Assembly: GCA_028874215.1 (NCBI GenBank)
Contig: JAPPLF010000097.1
Coordinates: 1-64,000 of the forward strand
DNA from: Acidobacteriota bacterium
GTDB lineage: Bacteria; Acidobacteriota; UBA6911; RPQK01; JAJDTT01
Reading direction: 5' to 3'
Length of the DNA stretch: 64,000 nt
The position numbers and the translations under genes were made by a program. The first letter of the stretch is position 1. Each line of letters begins with the position of its first letter. Shown here piece by piece: positions 27,103 to 36,219 of this stretch. The notes beneath the pieces are model-generated. The model made no database searches. It worked only from the letters and a program-made list of their open reading frames with translations, and was not told the origin of the DNA.

Positions 27103-28818
27103 ATGCGGGTTAAGAAGACGATCCATGTCCCGATGGTTCTCTGCTTCCTTTGGGTCTCTGCCTGGGCACAAAAAGAGTCCGGTTCAATCCCTCCCGGGGC
27201 CCGTTTCGTGGATATTGCAGCCGAGGCCGGACTGGGTGATTTCGTCTGTTATTCGGGAGGCATTGAGCGGAAAGAAACCATTCTGGAAACCACCGGAGCG
27301 GGCTGTGCCTTGCTGGATTACGACAACGACGGCGACCTCGACATATTCCTGATGACGGCCAGCCGGAGCGAGGGGTTCGCGGAGAGCGCCGAGCCTTCCA
27401 ACCGCTTGTATCGGAATGACGGCAGCGGCCGGTTCAGCGACGTTACCGGCCAGGCCGGACTGGTGCGATCGGGCTGGGGCCAGGGAGTGTGCGCCGGAGA
27501 CTACGACAATGACGGCTGGATCGATCTCTACCTGACTTACTACGGGAACAATGTTCTTTACCGCAACACCGGAGAGGGCTCCTTTACGGATGTCACCCGG
27601 AAGGCGGGGCTGTACACGAAGCACAGATTGTGGGGCGTGGGTTGCTCGTTCCTGGACTATGACCGGGATTCGGACCTCGACCTGTTCGTCACCAACTACA
27701 TCGATTTCGATCCGGTGACCGCTCCCCGTCCCGGAGAGAATTCCAACTGCCTGTGGAAGGGGATTCCCGTCATGTGCGGTCCTCGAGGCCTGAAGGGCCT
27801 GCCCTCCAATCTCTATCGGAACGAAGGCGATGGGACATTTGCCGATGTGAGCGGGCACGCGGGGATCACCGCCGCCGGTGAAAGATACGGACTAGGGGTT
27901 TTGGTGGCGGATTACGACAACGACGGCTGGCCCGACGTCTACGTCGCTTGCGACTCGACACCCAATCTTCTGTTTCGCAACAACCGTGACGGGACCTTCT
28001 CCGAGATGGGCCTGTTGGCGGGAGTGGCCTACAGCGGGGATGGAAAAGAGCAGGCCGGCATGGGCGTCGACGCCGGGGATTACGACAACGACGGTGATCT
28101 GGACATCGTGAAGACGAATTTTTCCGACGACAAGTCGAGCCTCTACAAGAACCATGGCGACGGCACCTTCAGTGACGCGACGTTTGAAGCCGGGTTGGGA
28201 GTGAACCTGGCATATCTTGGCTGGGGCGTGGGATTTTTGGACTACGATCAGGATGGTTACGACGACATCTTCATCGCCAATGGTCACGTCTACCCGGAGA
28301 TCGACGGCCACGGTTTTCGGTCCCGGTACAGGCAGCGGAAAGTCCTTTACCGGAACACGGGCAACAGCACCTTTGTGGACGTGACCGCATCGTCCGGAGC
28401 GGATCTGCTGCAGCCACAGACGAGCCGCGGCATTGCTCTCGGAGACATCGATAACGACGGGACTCTCGAAATCCTGGTAAACAACGAAAACGGAAGACCC
28501 AGCCTCTATAAGAACTACGGGCCACATGGGAATTGGATCGTCATTCTGGCCATCGGCAGCCGCTCGAACCGCAGTGCGATCGGTACGCGCGTTTCGGCAG
28601 CCTCGGACGGCGGGCGAAGACTGATCAAGGAAGTGCGCAGTGGCGGGACGTACGCTTCACAGAGCGACCTGCGACTGCATTTCGGCCTGGGGCCCGCGGG
28701 AAAGACGGATCTGGAAGTCCGATGGCCCGATGGCTCGGTGGAAAAGTTCGCCGGGGTCGCGGCCAATCAGTTCCTCACCATCAGGGAAGGCATCGGAATT
28801 GAGGGAGACAAAGACTGA
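27103..28818 (+). CDS. CRTAC1 family protein: FG-GAP repeats plus ASPIC/UnbV domain
   Basis: The 571-residue protein has a signal peptide (MVLCFLWVSAWAQ preceded by a basic RVKK). Calcium-type FG-GAP motifs recur: DYDNDGDLD, DYDNDGWID, DYDRDSDLD, DYDNDGWPD, DYDNDGDLD, DYDQDGYDD and DIDNDGTLE. The ASPIC/UnbV domain is at about 480-565 (NRSAIGTRV, SGGTYASQSDLRLHFG). The annotated ATG and its GGTGA lie inside the right terminal repeat of the preceding element; the next in-frame ATG is at 27133. The end overlaps the following TPR gene by about 20 bp. The role is unknown; the protein is likely exported. Confidence 0.88.
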   Translation: MRVKKTIHVPMVLCFLWVSAWAQKESGSIPPGARFVDIAAEAGLGDFVCYSGGIERKETILETTGAGCALLDYDNDGDLDIFLMTASRSEGFAESAEPSNRLYRNDGSGRFSDVTGQAGLVRSGWGQGVCAGDYDNDGWIDLYLTYYGNNVLYRNTGEGSFTDVTRKAGLYTKHRLWGVGCSFLDYDRDSDLDLFVTNYIDFDPVTAPRPGENSNCLWKGIPVMCGPRGLKGLPSNLYRNEGDGTFADVSGHAGITAAGERYGLGVLVADYDNDGWPDVYVACDSTPNLLFRNNRDGTFSEMGLLAGVAYSGDGKEQAGMGVDAGDYDNDGDLDIVKTNFSDDKSSLYKNHGDGTFSDATFEAGLGVNLAYLGWGVGFLDYDQDGYDDIFIANGHVYPEIDGHGFRSRYRQRKVLYRNTGNSTFVDVTASSGADLLQPQTSRGIALGDIDNDGTLEILVNNENGRPSLYKNYGPHGNWIVILAIGSRSNRSAIGTRVSAASDGGRRLIKEVRSGGTYASQSDLRLHFGLGPAGKTDLEVRWPDGSVEKFAGVAANQFLTIREGIGIEGDKD

Positions 28819-30376
28819 GTCCCGCACCACCAGCCTGACGAAAAAGGGGACGTTCCGCCAAGCCCGCAGCATCACATGGAATCGTCTCCTGGCACTCGTG
28901 GCCGTGGCTTTTCTCCTGCAGGACGCGGTTGCCGGGCAGAGTCCGCAGCAGGCTTTTCGCCTGCTCCAGGAAGGCAAACTCGCAGATGCTGAAAAAGCAT
29001 TCCGGGCTCTGCTCGACAGGTACCCCAACGAACCCTCCCTACACGGTGGCCTGGGCATGGTCTATTCGAGAATGAAGCGCTATGCCGAAGCCGTGCCCAA
29101 ATTCGAGCGGGTTCTCGAGTTGAAGCCCGGAGATTTGAGAGCCCACGGCAACCTCGCCGTCACCTATCTGCGCCTGGACGATCAGGAGAAGGCGATCGAG
29201 CAGTTCGAGCAGGTGACCAGGCTGGATCCCGGCAGGGCCTCCGCCTTCTACAACCTGGGCCTGCTCTATCTCAGGAAGGCCAACCTGCCCCACGCCCTGG
29301 CGGCTCTCGAGCGCGCTCATCATCTGCAACCGGGCGACCCGGCGATACTCGTCTACCTGGTCGAAATCTACCTCGACCTGGGGCGGACACGCGAGGCTGT
29401 CCCCCTGGCCTCCCGGCTCCGGCGAATCCTGCCTGCCGACACCGTCATCCACAAACGAGTGGGGACGTGGATGATCGAACGGGGCCTGGCTTCCGAAGCC
29501 ATCGCCCAGTTCGAGCTGGTCCGGCGGAGAGAGTCCTCGTTCCCGGTGAACTATCGGCTGGCCTATGCCTGCTACCTGGGGGCCGACTATTCACGTGTCG
29601 TGCAGTTGCTGGATCCCTACGCCCGCGGTGCAACGAAAACACCCCTCAAGTTTTATGGACTCCTGAGCGCCGCCTACCTGAAGCAGGGTCTGGAGGCGGA
29701 GGCCTCCAATACCCTCAAGCGGGGAATGCCTGCGACGGGCCGCGAACCGAAGTTTCTCTACGATATTTCAGTGGAGCTGCTGAAGGAGAACCTGTTTCCG
29801 CTGGCCAGGGACCTTCTCGGTTATGCAATTGTCCGATTCCCGGACGATCCGGATCTGCTTCTGGCCCTGGCCCGAAGTCATCATGCCGCAAATCGTTTCG
29901 AGGAGGCCCGGGACGCCTCGGCGTCGGCGGTGAAGAACAGACCCGATTTCTATGCCGCATACGTTGCCCTGGGAAACAGCCAACTGGAGTTGGGCGCCTA
30001 TGACGAGGCGCTGGAGGCCTATGGGCGGGCGCTGAGTCTCAATTCAAGAGACCCTTTCCTCTATTACGTCTATGCCACGGCTCTGGAGCGCCACAACCGG
30101 CTCGAGCCGGCGCTCCTGATGGCTCAGCGGGGCATCGCAGTCGATGCCAACGATGCGGCCTGCCATTTCATCCTGGGAAAGGTGCTGGAAAGACACGGAA
30201 GACTGGAGGAGGCACGCCGGGAATACGAGCTGAGTTCCAAACTCCAACCGCTCGAGGAGGAAGTCCACTATCGTCTCGGGCTCCTCTACAAGAGGCTCCG
30301 GCAGGACCGGAAAGCAGAAGAAAACCTCAAGAGGTTCGAAGAACTCAAGGCAAAGGCCAAGTACTCACGAAACTGA
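28799..30376 (+). CDS. secreted TPR-repeat protein coupled to CRTAC1 gene
   Basis: I set the start at a TTG at 28799 because it follows GGAAGG by about nine bases, and the upstream part of the open frame merely shadows the CRTAC1 gene. The 525-residue product has a hydrophobic export segment near 28-45 (NRLLALVAVAFLLQDAVAG). About eleven TPR units follow: AFRLLQEGKLADAEKAF, KRYAEAVPKFERVLELKPGD, DDQEKAIEQFEQVTRLDPG and others, to the end at LKRFEELKAKAK. It overlaps the CRTAC1 stop region, so translation may be coupled. TPR proteins bind partner proteins; the CRTAC1 product is the obvious candidate. Confidence 0.78.
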   Translation: MRETKTESRTTSLTKKGTFRQARSITWNRLLALVAVAFLLQDAVAGQSPQQAFRLLQEGKLADAEKAFRALLDRYPNEPSLHGGLGMVYSRMKRYAEAVPKFERVLELKPGDLRAHGNLAVTYLRLDDQEKAIEQFEQVTRLDPGRASAFYNLGLLYLRKANLPHALAALERAHHLQPGDPAILVYLVEIYLDLGRTREAVPLASRLRRILPADTVIHKRVGTWMIERGLASEAIAQFELVRRRESSFPVNYRLAYACYLGADYSRVVQLLDPYARGATKTPLKFYGLLSAAYLKQGLEAEASNTLKRGMPATGREPKFLYDISVELLKENLFPLARDLLGYAIVRFPDDPDLLLALARSHHAANRFEEARDASASAVKNRPDFYAAYVALGNSQLELGAYDEALEAYGRALSLNSRDPFLYYVYATALERHNRLEPALLMAQRGIAVDANDAACHFILGKVLERHGRLEEARREYELSSKLQPLEEEVHYRLGLLYKRLRQDRKAEENLKRFEELKAKAKYSRN

Positions 30377-30427
30377 GGCGTTGAAACAGGAGAAACAATC
30401 CTCGGGCCGAAAAGGGGGAACCATCGA

Positions 30428-31348
30428 ATGCCGTATTTGCGATTACTCTGCTCGGGCGTGATCACAGCGGGACTGGTCGCTTTACAGGTGCTGAGCCTGG
30501 AAACAACCGTCCATGGCCAGGATGAAGAGCTGGCCATTTCCAGGCTCTCGATCCCGCTTGCAAAAGACGCCAAACCCTTTTGTGCTAGTGAGACCGAAGA
30601 TGGGAGGCTTCTGGCCTTTCAAAACGACCATCCGGAGGGTCGGGGAAGGCTCGATATCTGGTTCTCCCGCCTGGAGAACGGGCGTTGGTCCGTACCCTTC
30701 AATGCAGGTCCGCAGGTCAACACCGGGTCCCACGAAGCCGATGCCAAACTGTCGCCCGACGGAACCGTGATGATTTTTCTGCGCAGCGACGATTTCAGCA
30801 AATCCTCCGGTGTCTATGTCTCCCATTTCCGCGACGGCTCCTGGTCCACAGCCGAATTGCTGGGTCCTCCCATCAGTCTTCCGGACACGGTCCAATTCGG
30901 AGCCTTGCTCTCCAAAGACCTGAGAAGACTCTATTTCTCCAGCAATCGGTCCGGAGGGCACGGGGGGTTCGATGTCTACACCAGCGATCGCATCGGCTCT
31001 GGCTGGGACCGGTGGGGAGAGCCCGTCAATCTGGGCCCCGTCGTCAACAGCGCCGGCGACGAGAACGACGTGGCCGTCAATCCCGACGAAACCACGCTCA
31101 TTCTTCCGTTGCGCAGGAATGATTCGCTCAGCGACAGTGTGGATCTCTACATCAGCCGAAGAGTCAACGCTCAATGGACTCCCTGGCAGAACATGGGCCC
31201 GCGCATCAACACTCCCGGAACCGACACCTGCCCCTGGCTTGGCTACGACGGCCGGACGCTGTACCTGAACTCCACCTGGGACGGGCTGGTGGGAGGAAAA
31301 GAGGGAGCGACCTGGATCTGGGCCATTCGCCATTCCGAGGAGTTTTGA
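30428..31348 (+). CDS. PD40/TolB-like beta-propeller secreted protein
   Basis: The 306-residue protein has a signal peptide (LLCSGVITAGLVALQVLSL). WD40-like PD40 repeats follow, with the recurring pattern ADAKLSPDGTVMIFLRSDD, SKDLRRLYFSSNRSGGHGGF, NPDETTLILPLRR and GYDGRTLYLNSTWDG. This is a TolB-like propeller that probably binds a ligand or protein in the periplasm. It is third in a same-strand group (CRTAC1, TPR, PD40) with 51 bp between genes 2 and 3, so it may be co-transcribed. No enzymatic residues are evident. Confidence 0.83.
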   Translation: MPYLRLLCSGVITAGLVALQVLSLETTVHGQDEELAISRLSIPLAKDAKPFCASETEDGRLLAFQNDHPEGRGRLDIWFSRLENGRWSVPFNAGPQVNTGSHEADAKLSPDGTVMIFLRSDDFSKSSGVYVSHFRDGSWSTAELLGPPISLPDTVQFGALLSKDLRRLYFSSNRSGGHGGFDVYTSDRIGSGWDRWGEPVNLGPVVNSAGDENDVAVNPDETTLILPLRRNDSLSDSVDLYISRRVNAQWTPWQNMGPRINTPGTDTCPWLGYDGRTLYLNSTWDGLVGGKEGATWIWAIRHSEEF

Positions 31349-31414
31349 AAAAGGGGACAGAGTCACTGCCACTTTTTCCGTCCTTCCCTTCGAATCCGGC
31401 CTGACGGGGTGCCA

Positions 31415-33463
31415 TCAGTTCAAGAGCCGGGGCACCGTACGAGACCAGCTCTTGTTGAAGTGAAGCTTCCCGTCGACTGTGATCGTCAACTGGACCAAGT
31501 GGCGAAAAGTCGACTCATCGCTCGTGGTCAGCTCATTGGCCTCTACTTTTATGTCTGAACCCAACTGCTTGAGAGTGTAGGCGCAATAGGCCTTCAGGAC
31601 CGCCTCGGCAGGATTGAGGGTGGAAACGGTGAGGCTGGAATGCTGCTGCAGGTCAAAACCGGCCGATGCGGGCAAGTGCACCGGAGTAATGCGAAATATT
31701 GTCTTCTGATTCACCAGGTCGTGGGTGATGGAGTATTCCTCCGGTGTGGACAAGTCTTCCGGGTCGGCATTGGACAACCGCACCAGATCGGGCTGGGGCA
31801 GCTCCGGATTCTGCTCGGGAATCACCGGCAACACGATATGTGACGGAGTGCGGCCGCCTCGATGGATCGTATTGATGGCAGGTTCGGCCGTGGGCCAGGC
31901 ATTCTGGATGTCGGCACTGGCAATGGCCACCCGGATCCGGTGACCGGTCCCGAAAATATAGGACATCGTTTTCAGGTCTATCTTGAGTTCATACACTTCC
32001 CCGGGTGTAAGAGGCTCGGGTTCGACGTGGGAATCGCGGTGGGTGGCATTCAAGCCTCCGTAGCGAACCAGCTTGGAAGTGCCGTCCGGCGCCACGTCGA
32101 TGAGCTTGACCCGAAAGTAGGCCACCTCGGCCGTGGATGAGACGTAGAGGACAGCCGCAGGCGTCCCCGTCACCTCCAGATCCGCTTCCAGTGGAGGCGT
32201 GGTATAGGTCACCGAATACGCCTCGTCCCAGCGCTGGTCGATGGGCATTCCCCAGGGCAGGATGCCTCCCCCCCAGTGAATCCCCGAGGTGATTCCCACG
32301 GCAGGGTTGTAAGGGTACTCGTCCCGCTCCTCAGCGGCCGTCCCGCAGGGTTCCGGGCTCAGCTTCCCGTGGGAGTGAAAGTAGAGGGGCGTGCGCCGCG
32401 TCCGGGCGATGGGCCACTCCCGCTCCGATCGCCAGAAGCCTTTCTCTTCCAGCGGCATGCGCGCGGAAGGCGGACTGTACCGCTTGACGAAGAACGTGAC
32501 CGGCGGCTCGTCCATGACACCGTTATCGATCCCCTTGAGCCAGTGGTCGAACCAGTTCAGGTAGAGCGGGCGGGTATCGATCCTGGGGCCGGGGACGGCG
32601 CATTTTTCTTCGCCATACCAGTGCCCCCAGGGTCCCACCAACGCTCGCTTATTGGGAACCTCCAGCTTGGAGAACGCACGCAACAGCGCCGTGGGATAGC
32701 AGTCGGACCAGCCGGCAATGACGAAAACGGCACACTGGACCGCGCCGTAGTTCGTCGACAGCGACCGGTCCTGCCAGTATTTCCCATCCAGTTGATTCGA
32801 AATGTACCCGATGCCCCAAGGCTGGCTGTTTTCCAGACGCTGTTGCCAGATCCCGCTCCACTTCTCTCCCACGATGTCCGGGTCGGGAGGCGAGAAATTG
32901 TAGGCGTTCATCAGGGCGGAGTAGCTGTCGAACATGTAGGGGCGAAGGACGCCGCCCGGATAGGTCCACTCCGTATAGACGTTGTCATTGGCCGACCGCA
33001 CGATGATGGCTTTCAGATGCGGGGGCGCCTGCACCGCCACCTGCCATTGGACGACTGCACTGTAGGATTTGCCGATCATTCCCACGTTGCCGTTGCACCA
33101 GGATTGGGCGGCGATCCATTCCACCATGTCGTACCCGTCCTGCCGCTCGTCCGCAGAATAGATGTCCTTGCTCCATCCGCTGGAATTGCCTGTGCCGCGC
33201 ACGTCAAATTGGGCAATGACATAGCCGCGCTCGGCCAGGTAGGGAACGGCCGGGGGATACTCCTCCCGATAGTCGGCCAAGGGTTTTCTGATGCGACGGT
33301 AAGGATTGTATTCCATGATCGCCGGGAATCGGCCATCCGCGTCCGGCCGCGTTATTTTCACCCCCAACTCCACTCCATCGCGCATGGGCACTCGGGTGTA
33401 GAGGATTTTCACCTGGTATTGAGAGCGGGACCGGCCCCCGCTCCGTGAATCTGTTCGGGACAT
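31415..33463 (-). CDS. CocE/NonD-type alpha/beta-hydrolase
   Basis: The 682-residue protein starts at an ATG eight bases after TAGGAGG, with no signal peptide, so it is probably cytoplasmic. The complete catalytic set is visible: Ser133 in MIGKSYSAV, Asp254 in GWSDCY, and His281 in GPWGHWYG. The RVPMRDGVELGVKITRP start and FDVRGTGNSSGW loop are typical. A C-terminal beta-sandwich domain (about 425-560) is followed by roughly 120 extra residues (DLVNQKTIFRITPV onward) absent from the shorter paralogue at 320-2116. It should hydrolyse esters or amides; the substrate is unknown. It is divergent from the TPR gene at 33633. Confidence 0.88.
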   Translation of the reverse strand: MSRTDSRSGGRSRSQYQVKILYTRVPMRDGVELGVKITRPDADGRFPAIMEYNPYRRIRKPLADYREEYPPAVPYLAERGYVIAQFDVRGTGNSSGWSKDIYSADERQDGYDMVEWIAAQSWCNGNVGMIGKSYSAVVQWQVAVQAPPHLKAIIVRSANDNVYTEWTYPGGVLRPYMFDSYSALMNAYNFSPPDPDIVGEKWSGIWQQRLENSQPWGIGYISNQLDGKYWQDRSLSTNYGAVQCAVFVIAGWSDCYPTALLRAFSKLEVPNKRALVGPWGHWYGEEKCAVPGPRIDTRPLYLNWFDHWLKGIDNGVMDEPPVTFFVKRYSPPSARMPLEEKGFWRSEREWPIARTRRTPLYFHSHGKLSPEPCGTAAEERDEYPYNPAVGITSGIHWGGGILPWGMPIDQRWDEAYSVTYTTPPLEADLEVTGTPAAVLYVSSTAEVAYFRVKLIDVAPDGTSKLVRYGGLNATHRDSHVEPEPLTPGEVYELKIDLKTMSYIFGTGHRIRVAIASADIQNAWPTAEPAINTIHRGGRTPSHIVLPVIPEQNPELPQPDLVRLSNADPEDLSTPEEYSITHDLVNQKTIFRITPVHLPASAGFDLQQHSSLTVSTLNPAEAVLKAYCAYTLKQLGSDIKVEANELTTSDESTFRHLVQLTITVDGKLHFNKSWSRTVPRLLN

Positions 33464-33632
33464 GGAGGGACCTCCTACACCGTACTTCTCTCCCGACCTG
33501 AACTCGAACGCCGAGCCTGAGCCTCAATGTCGGCAACAGGCCAAGGACAAGGCGGACCGAACCTTCGGATGGCCGGTACGGGCGTAGGCCTGATTGACTG
33601 CCAACTGCGGGGCTTGGTAGGTTTTTCTTGCA

Positions 33633-34775
33633 ATGCTGGTCGGCCTCTTGCTTTCGGGGCTCCTGCTTTCAGGTCTTCAGACCCCGCCCCAGCAGCAAAA
33701 GCTCGGGCAATACTACCAACAGGCTTCCGAGGCGGCAAAACGCCAGGATTGGGTTTCAGCCGAGCAAGCCTATCTGGCCATATTGAGATTGTCTCCCGAT
33801 AGAGCCGATGCCCACTACGGGCTGGGTCTTGCCCGCCACTTCCAGGGGAAATATGAAGCGGCCACCGTAGCCTTCGAAAAAACGTTGCGGCTCGATCCCG
33901 ACCGTGTCGAGGCGAACCTTTTTCTGGGCCTCGACTACTATCTTCTCTACGAATACGAGAAGGCACTCGGTCCTCTCGGGCGGGCCATCGCCGCTCGTCC
34001 CGGGGACCTCAGCCTTCAGCTCTGCCTGGCGGGATCCTATTTGGCGCTGAACCGTTTCGGTGAGGCCATCGATTTGCTCCAGGAGGTGACCCGCAAGGAT
34101 CCCGGCCATGTCCCGGTCCTTCACATGCTGGCACAGGCCTACCTCAACACCAGAAATTTTGCCGAGTTCGAGCAAATTTACGAACGGCTCCGGAAACTCG
34201 ACTCCGGTTCCTCCCGTACCCACCAGGTGCGGGCCGAGGCGTACGTCTTCCAGGGCCGCCCGGAGGAGGCGCTGAACGAGTACCACAAAGCACTCGCCCT
34301 GGATCCGAACGTGGCTGGGCTCAACCAGGCCGTGGGGATTCTATATCTGGAAAAGGGGCTGTACGAAGATGGCCGGCCCTATTTGGAGAAGGCGCTGGAA
34401 TTGGAATCGGACCTGCCGATCGCCCGCCTGAACCTGGCGGTCATCAAAAACATGGAGCAGAAGTTTGACGAGGCGATTCTGCATCTCGACAAGGTGTTGC
34501 GCGCCAACGACCAGCTTTCCCAAGCCTATATGGAACTCTCGAAGGCATATGCGGGCAAGGGCCGTTGGGAGGAGGCAGCAGCAGCCCTGGAAAGGGCGAT
34601 CGCCCTGGACCCCGATGAACCGGCTCCCCGCTATCAACTGGCCCAGATACACAAGAGATTGGGAAACGCCGGAAAAGCCCTGGAAGAACTTCAGCGCTTT
34701 GAGGCGCTTCAACAGAAAATGAGGCGGGAAAAACATCTGGCCATCGAGAGTGGTCTTCAAAAAAAGCCTCAATAA
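33633..34775 (+). CDS. TPR-repeat protein with export signal
   Basis: The 380-residue protein opens with MLVGLLLSGLLLSGL, a short hydrophobic export or anchor segment. It then has nearly continuous TPR units (DWVSAEQAYLAILRLSPDRA, KYEAATVAFEKTLRLDPDRV, FGEAIDLLQEVTRKDPGHV, and so on to GNAGKALEELQRFEALQQK). It is followed 29 bp later by the second ceramidase-like gene, whose ribosome-binding site GGGGGAGAA lies in the gap, so the two are likely one transcript. It has no catalytic motif. Confidence 0.8.
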   Translation: MLVGLLLSGLLLSGLQTPPQQQKLGQYYQQASEAAKRQDWVSAEQAYLAILRLSPDRADAHYGLGLARHFQGKYEAATVAFEKTLRLDPDRVEANLFLGLDYYLLYEYEKALGPLGRAIAARPGDLSLQLCLAGSYLALNRFGEAIDLLQEVTRKDPGHVPVLHMLAQAYLNTRNFAEFEQIYERLRKLDSGSSRTHQVRAEAYVFQGRPEEALNEYHKALALDPNVAGLNQAVGILYLEKGLYEDGRPYLEKALELESDLPIARLNLAVIKNMEQKFDEAILHLDKVLRANDQLSQAYMELSKAYAGKGRWEEAAAALERAIALDPDEPAPRYQLAQIHKRLGNAGKALEELQRFEALQQKMRREKHLAIESGLQKKPQ

Positions 34776-34804
34776 TCGCCAGCTCGCCGTCGGGGGAGAA
34801 TCCA

Positions 34805-36184
34805 ATGACGAATTTGAAAAAGGTTGGCTTTGGCATTTGTCTGTTGGGCCTGACGGTGAGCCCGTGGGTGCAGGGTTCCAACTTGAGGGCCGGGGTGGCC
34901 AAGGTGGATATTACTCCGGCTCCTGGAAAATACATGCTCGGTTCCGGGACGACGCGGGCCACCGGAGCCCATGATCCGTTGTACGCACGCGTCCTGGTGC
35001 TGGAGGTCGATCAAACGCGGCTGGCGTTGATCACGGTCGATCTCTGCCGCGTCTTCCAGGCACCCTTGATGGATCGTCTGCGCCGGCAGGTCAAGGAATC
35101 CAGCGGAATCTCCTTTGTGCTCATGGTCGCGACCCACACTCACTCCGCTCCCATGATTCCCATCAATGAGAATCATCCCTTGACCGGCATGGTGGCTTGG
35201 CAAGAGGACGCCGTCGCGAAAATCGCAATAGCTACTGAAAAAGCTTACGGGCAGGCGGCAGAGGCGTGGTTGGGTACAGGTTATGGAGTCGCTTACATCG
35301 GTCACAACCGGAGAAAACTGAACCCGGACGGCACGGTGACCATGATGTTCAGGAACCCCACCAAGATTCCAACGTCTCCCTTCGATCCCACGGTTGCAGT
35401 CCTGCGCATAGACACCGAAGACCGCAAGCCATTGGCCGTACTGGTGAACTACGCCTGCCATCCCGTGGTGGTGATGGCAAACCTCAAGCAGTACTCGGCC
35501 GATTTCCCTGGAGTCATGTGCAATACCGTGGAAGAGTCTTTCGGCCAACAGACCATGGCCTTCTTCCTGAACGGCGGCGCCGGTGACATCGACACCTACT
35601 ACACGGGCGTGCCTCTCGAAGAAGATCCGGTCGGAAGAATGGAATGGAGTGGTGAGACCTTAGGCAAGGAAGCCGTTCGCGTGGCCAGGAAGATCCGGAC
35701 CGAACCGGCCCCTGAAGCGAGCCTCGATTTCTCCGAAGATTGGCTGACATTCGGTTTTCGTTGGGACGTGGAAAAGTACATGAAAGCCTTTGAGGAGAGC
35801 GTGGAACCCGAACTCCGCCAGTACTATCTGCCTGAGATCAAGCCGGAAAAGCGGGTTCCCGTCACCACCGTTCTCATCAACAAGCGAATCGCATTCATGG
35901 GGATGCCGGGCGAGCCGTTTATCGAGTTCCAAATGAACTGGCGCGAGCGGTCTCCGGTCGCCGACAGTTTCTTCCTGGGGTACGCCAACGGCTTTTTCAG
36001 CTACTTCCCCACCATTCGTGCGGCCACCGAAGGCGGCCATGGAGCCAAGAATATCTGGGCCCGAATCGAAACGGGCGCCGGCGAACGGATCGTGGATCAC
36101 TGCATCATCCGAATCTACGAAATGTTGAGGCGTTTGACCGACGACCCGGCCGTGCCGGCGCCGGCGCAGAACGATGAGGAGTGA
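34805..36184 (+). CDS. neutral/alkaline ceramidase-like secreted protein, second copy
   Basis: The 459-residue protein has a signal peptide (GFGICLLGLTVSPWVQG). It matches the ceramidase N-terminal domain: AKVDITPAPGKYMLG, ATGAHDPLYAR, ITVDLCRV, and the zinc motif THTHSAPM near 111-118. YACHPVVV has a His at the second metal position. The active-site loop reads NGGAGDIDTYY, close to but not the same as the NGAAGNISP of the copy at 20148-21458. PGEPFIEFQMNWRERSP and FLGYANGFFSYFPT near the end are family landmarks. The substrate is uncertain. Confidence 0.84.
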   Translation: MTNLKKVGFGICLLGLTVSPWVQGSNLRAGVAKVDITPAPGKYMLGSGTTRATGAHDPLYARVLVLEVDQTRLALITVDLCRVFQAPLMDRLRRQVKESSGISFVLMVATHTHSAPMIPINENHPLTGMVAWQEDAVAKIAIATEKAYGQAAEAWLGTGYGVAYIGHNRRKLNPDGTVTMMFRNPTKIPTSPFDPTVAVLRIDTEDRKPLAVLVNYACHPVVVMANLKQYSADFPGVMCNTVEESFGQQTMAFFLNGGAGDIDTYYTGVPLEEDPVGRMEWSGETLGKEAVRVARKIRTEPAPEASLDFSEDWLTFGFRWDVEKYMKAFEESVEPELRQYYLPEIKPEKRVPVTTVLINKRIAFMGMPGEPFIEFQMNWRERSPVADSFFLGYANGFFSYFPTIRAATEGGHGAKNIWARIETGAGERIVDHCIIRIYEMLRRLTDDPAVPAPAQNDEE

Positions 36185-36219
36185 CGGCGCCGAGAGCTCT
36201 CCTCCGAGTCCCGAATCCT

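Larger units (their letters stand above)
26833..27113. mobile_element. MITE-like element with 22-bp near-perfect terminal inverted repeats
   Basis: The left end 26833-26854 and the right end 27092-27113 are inverted copies with one mismatch in 22 bp. Each end has TTAA outermost, followed inward by CCCGCATTTCTCACCAGG or its inverse. The 281-bp unit has no convincing protein gene, but it carries two hairpins, at 26989-27004 and 27041-27057. A TTAA target site with ends beginning CC is the pattern reported for the IS1380/piggyBac type, so this may be a non-autonomous relative; that assignment is inference. The right end contains the start codon of the next gene. This is the main content of the 449-bp gap between the Oar-like receptor and that gene. 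Confidence 0.7.

Noticed and set aside
31345-31380. GAAAAAGGGGAC-like strings here and near 28844 and 63613 as a possible repeat family
   Set aside because: Only about a dozen bases are shared and the flanks differ; too short to call a repeat.
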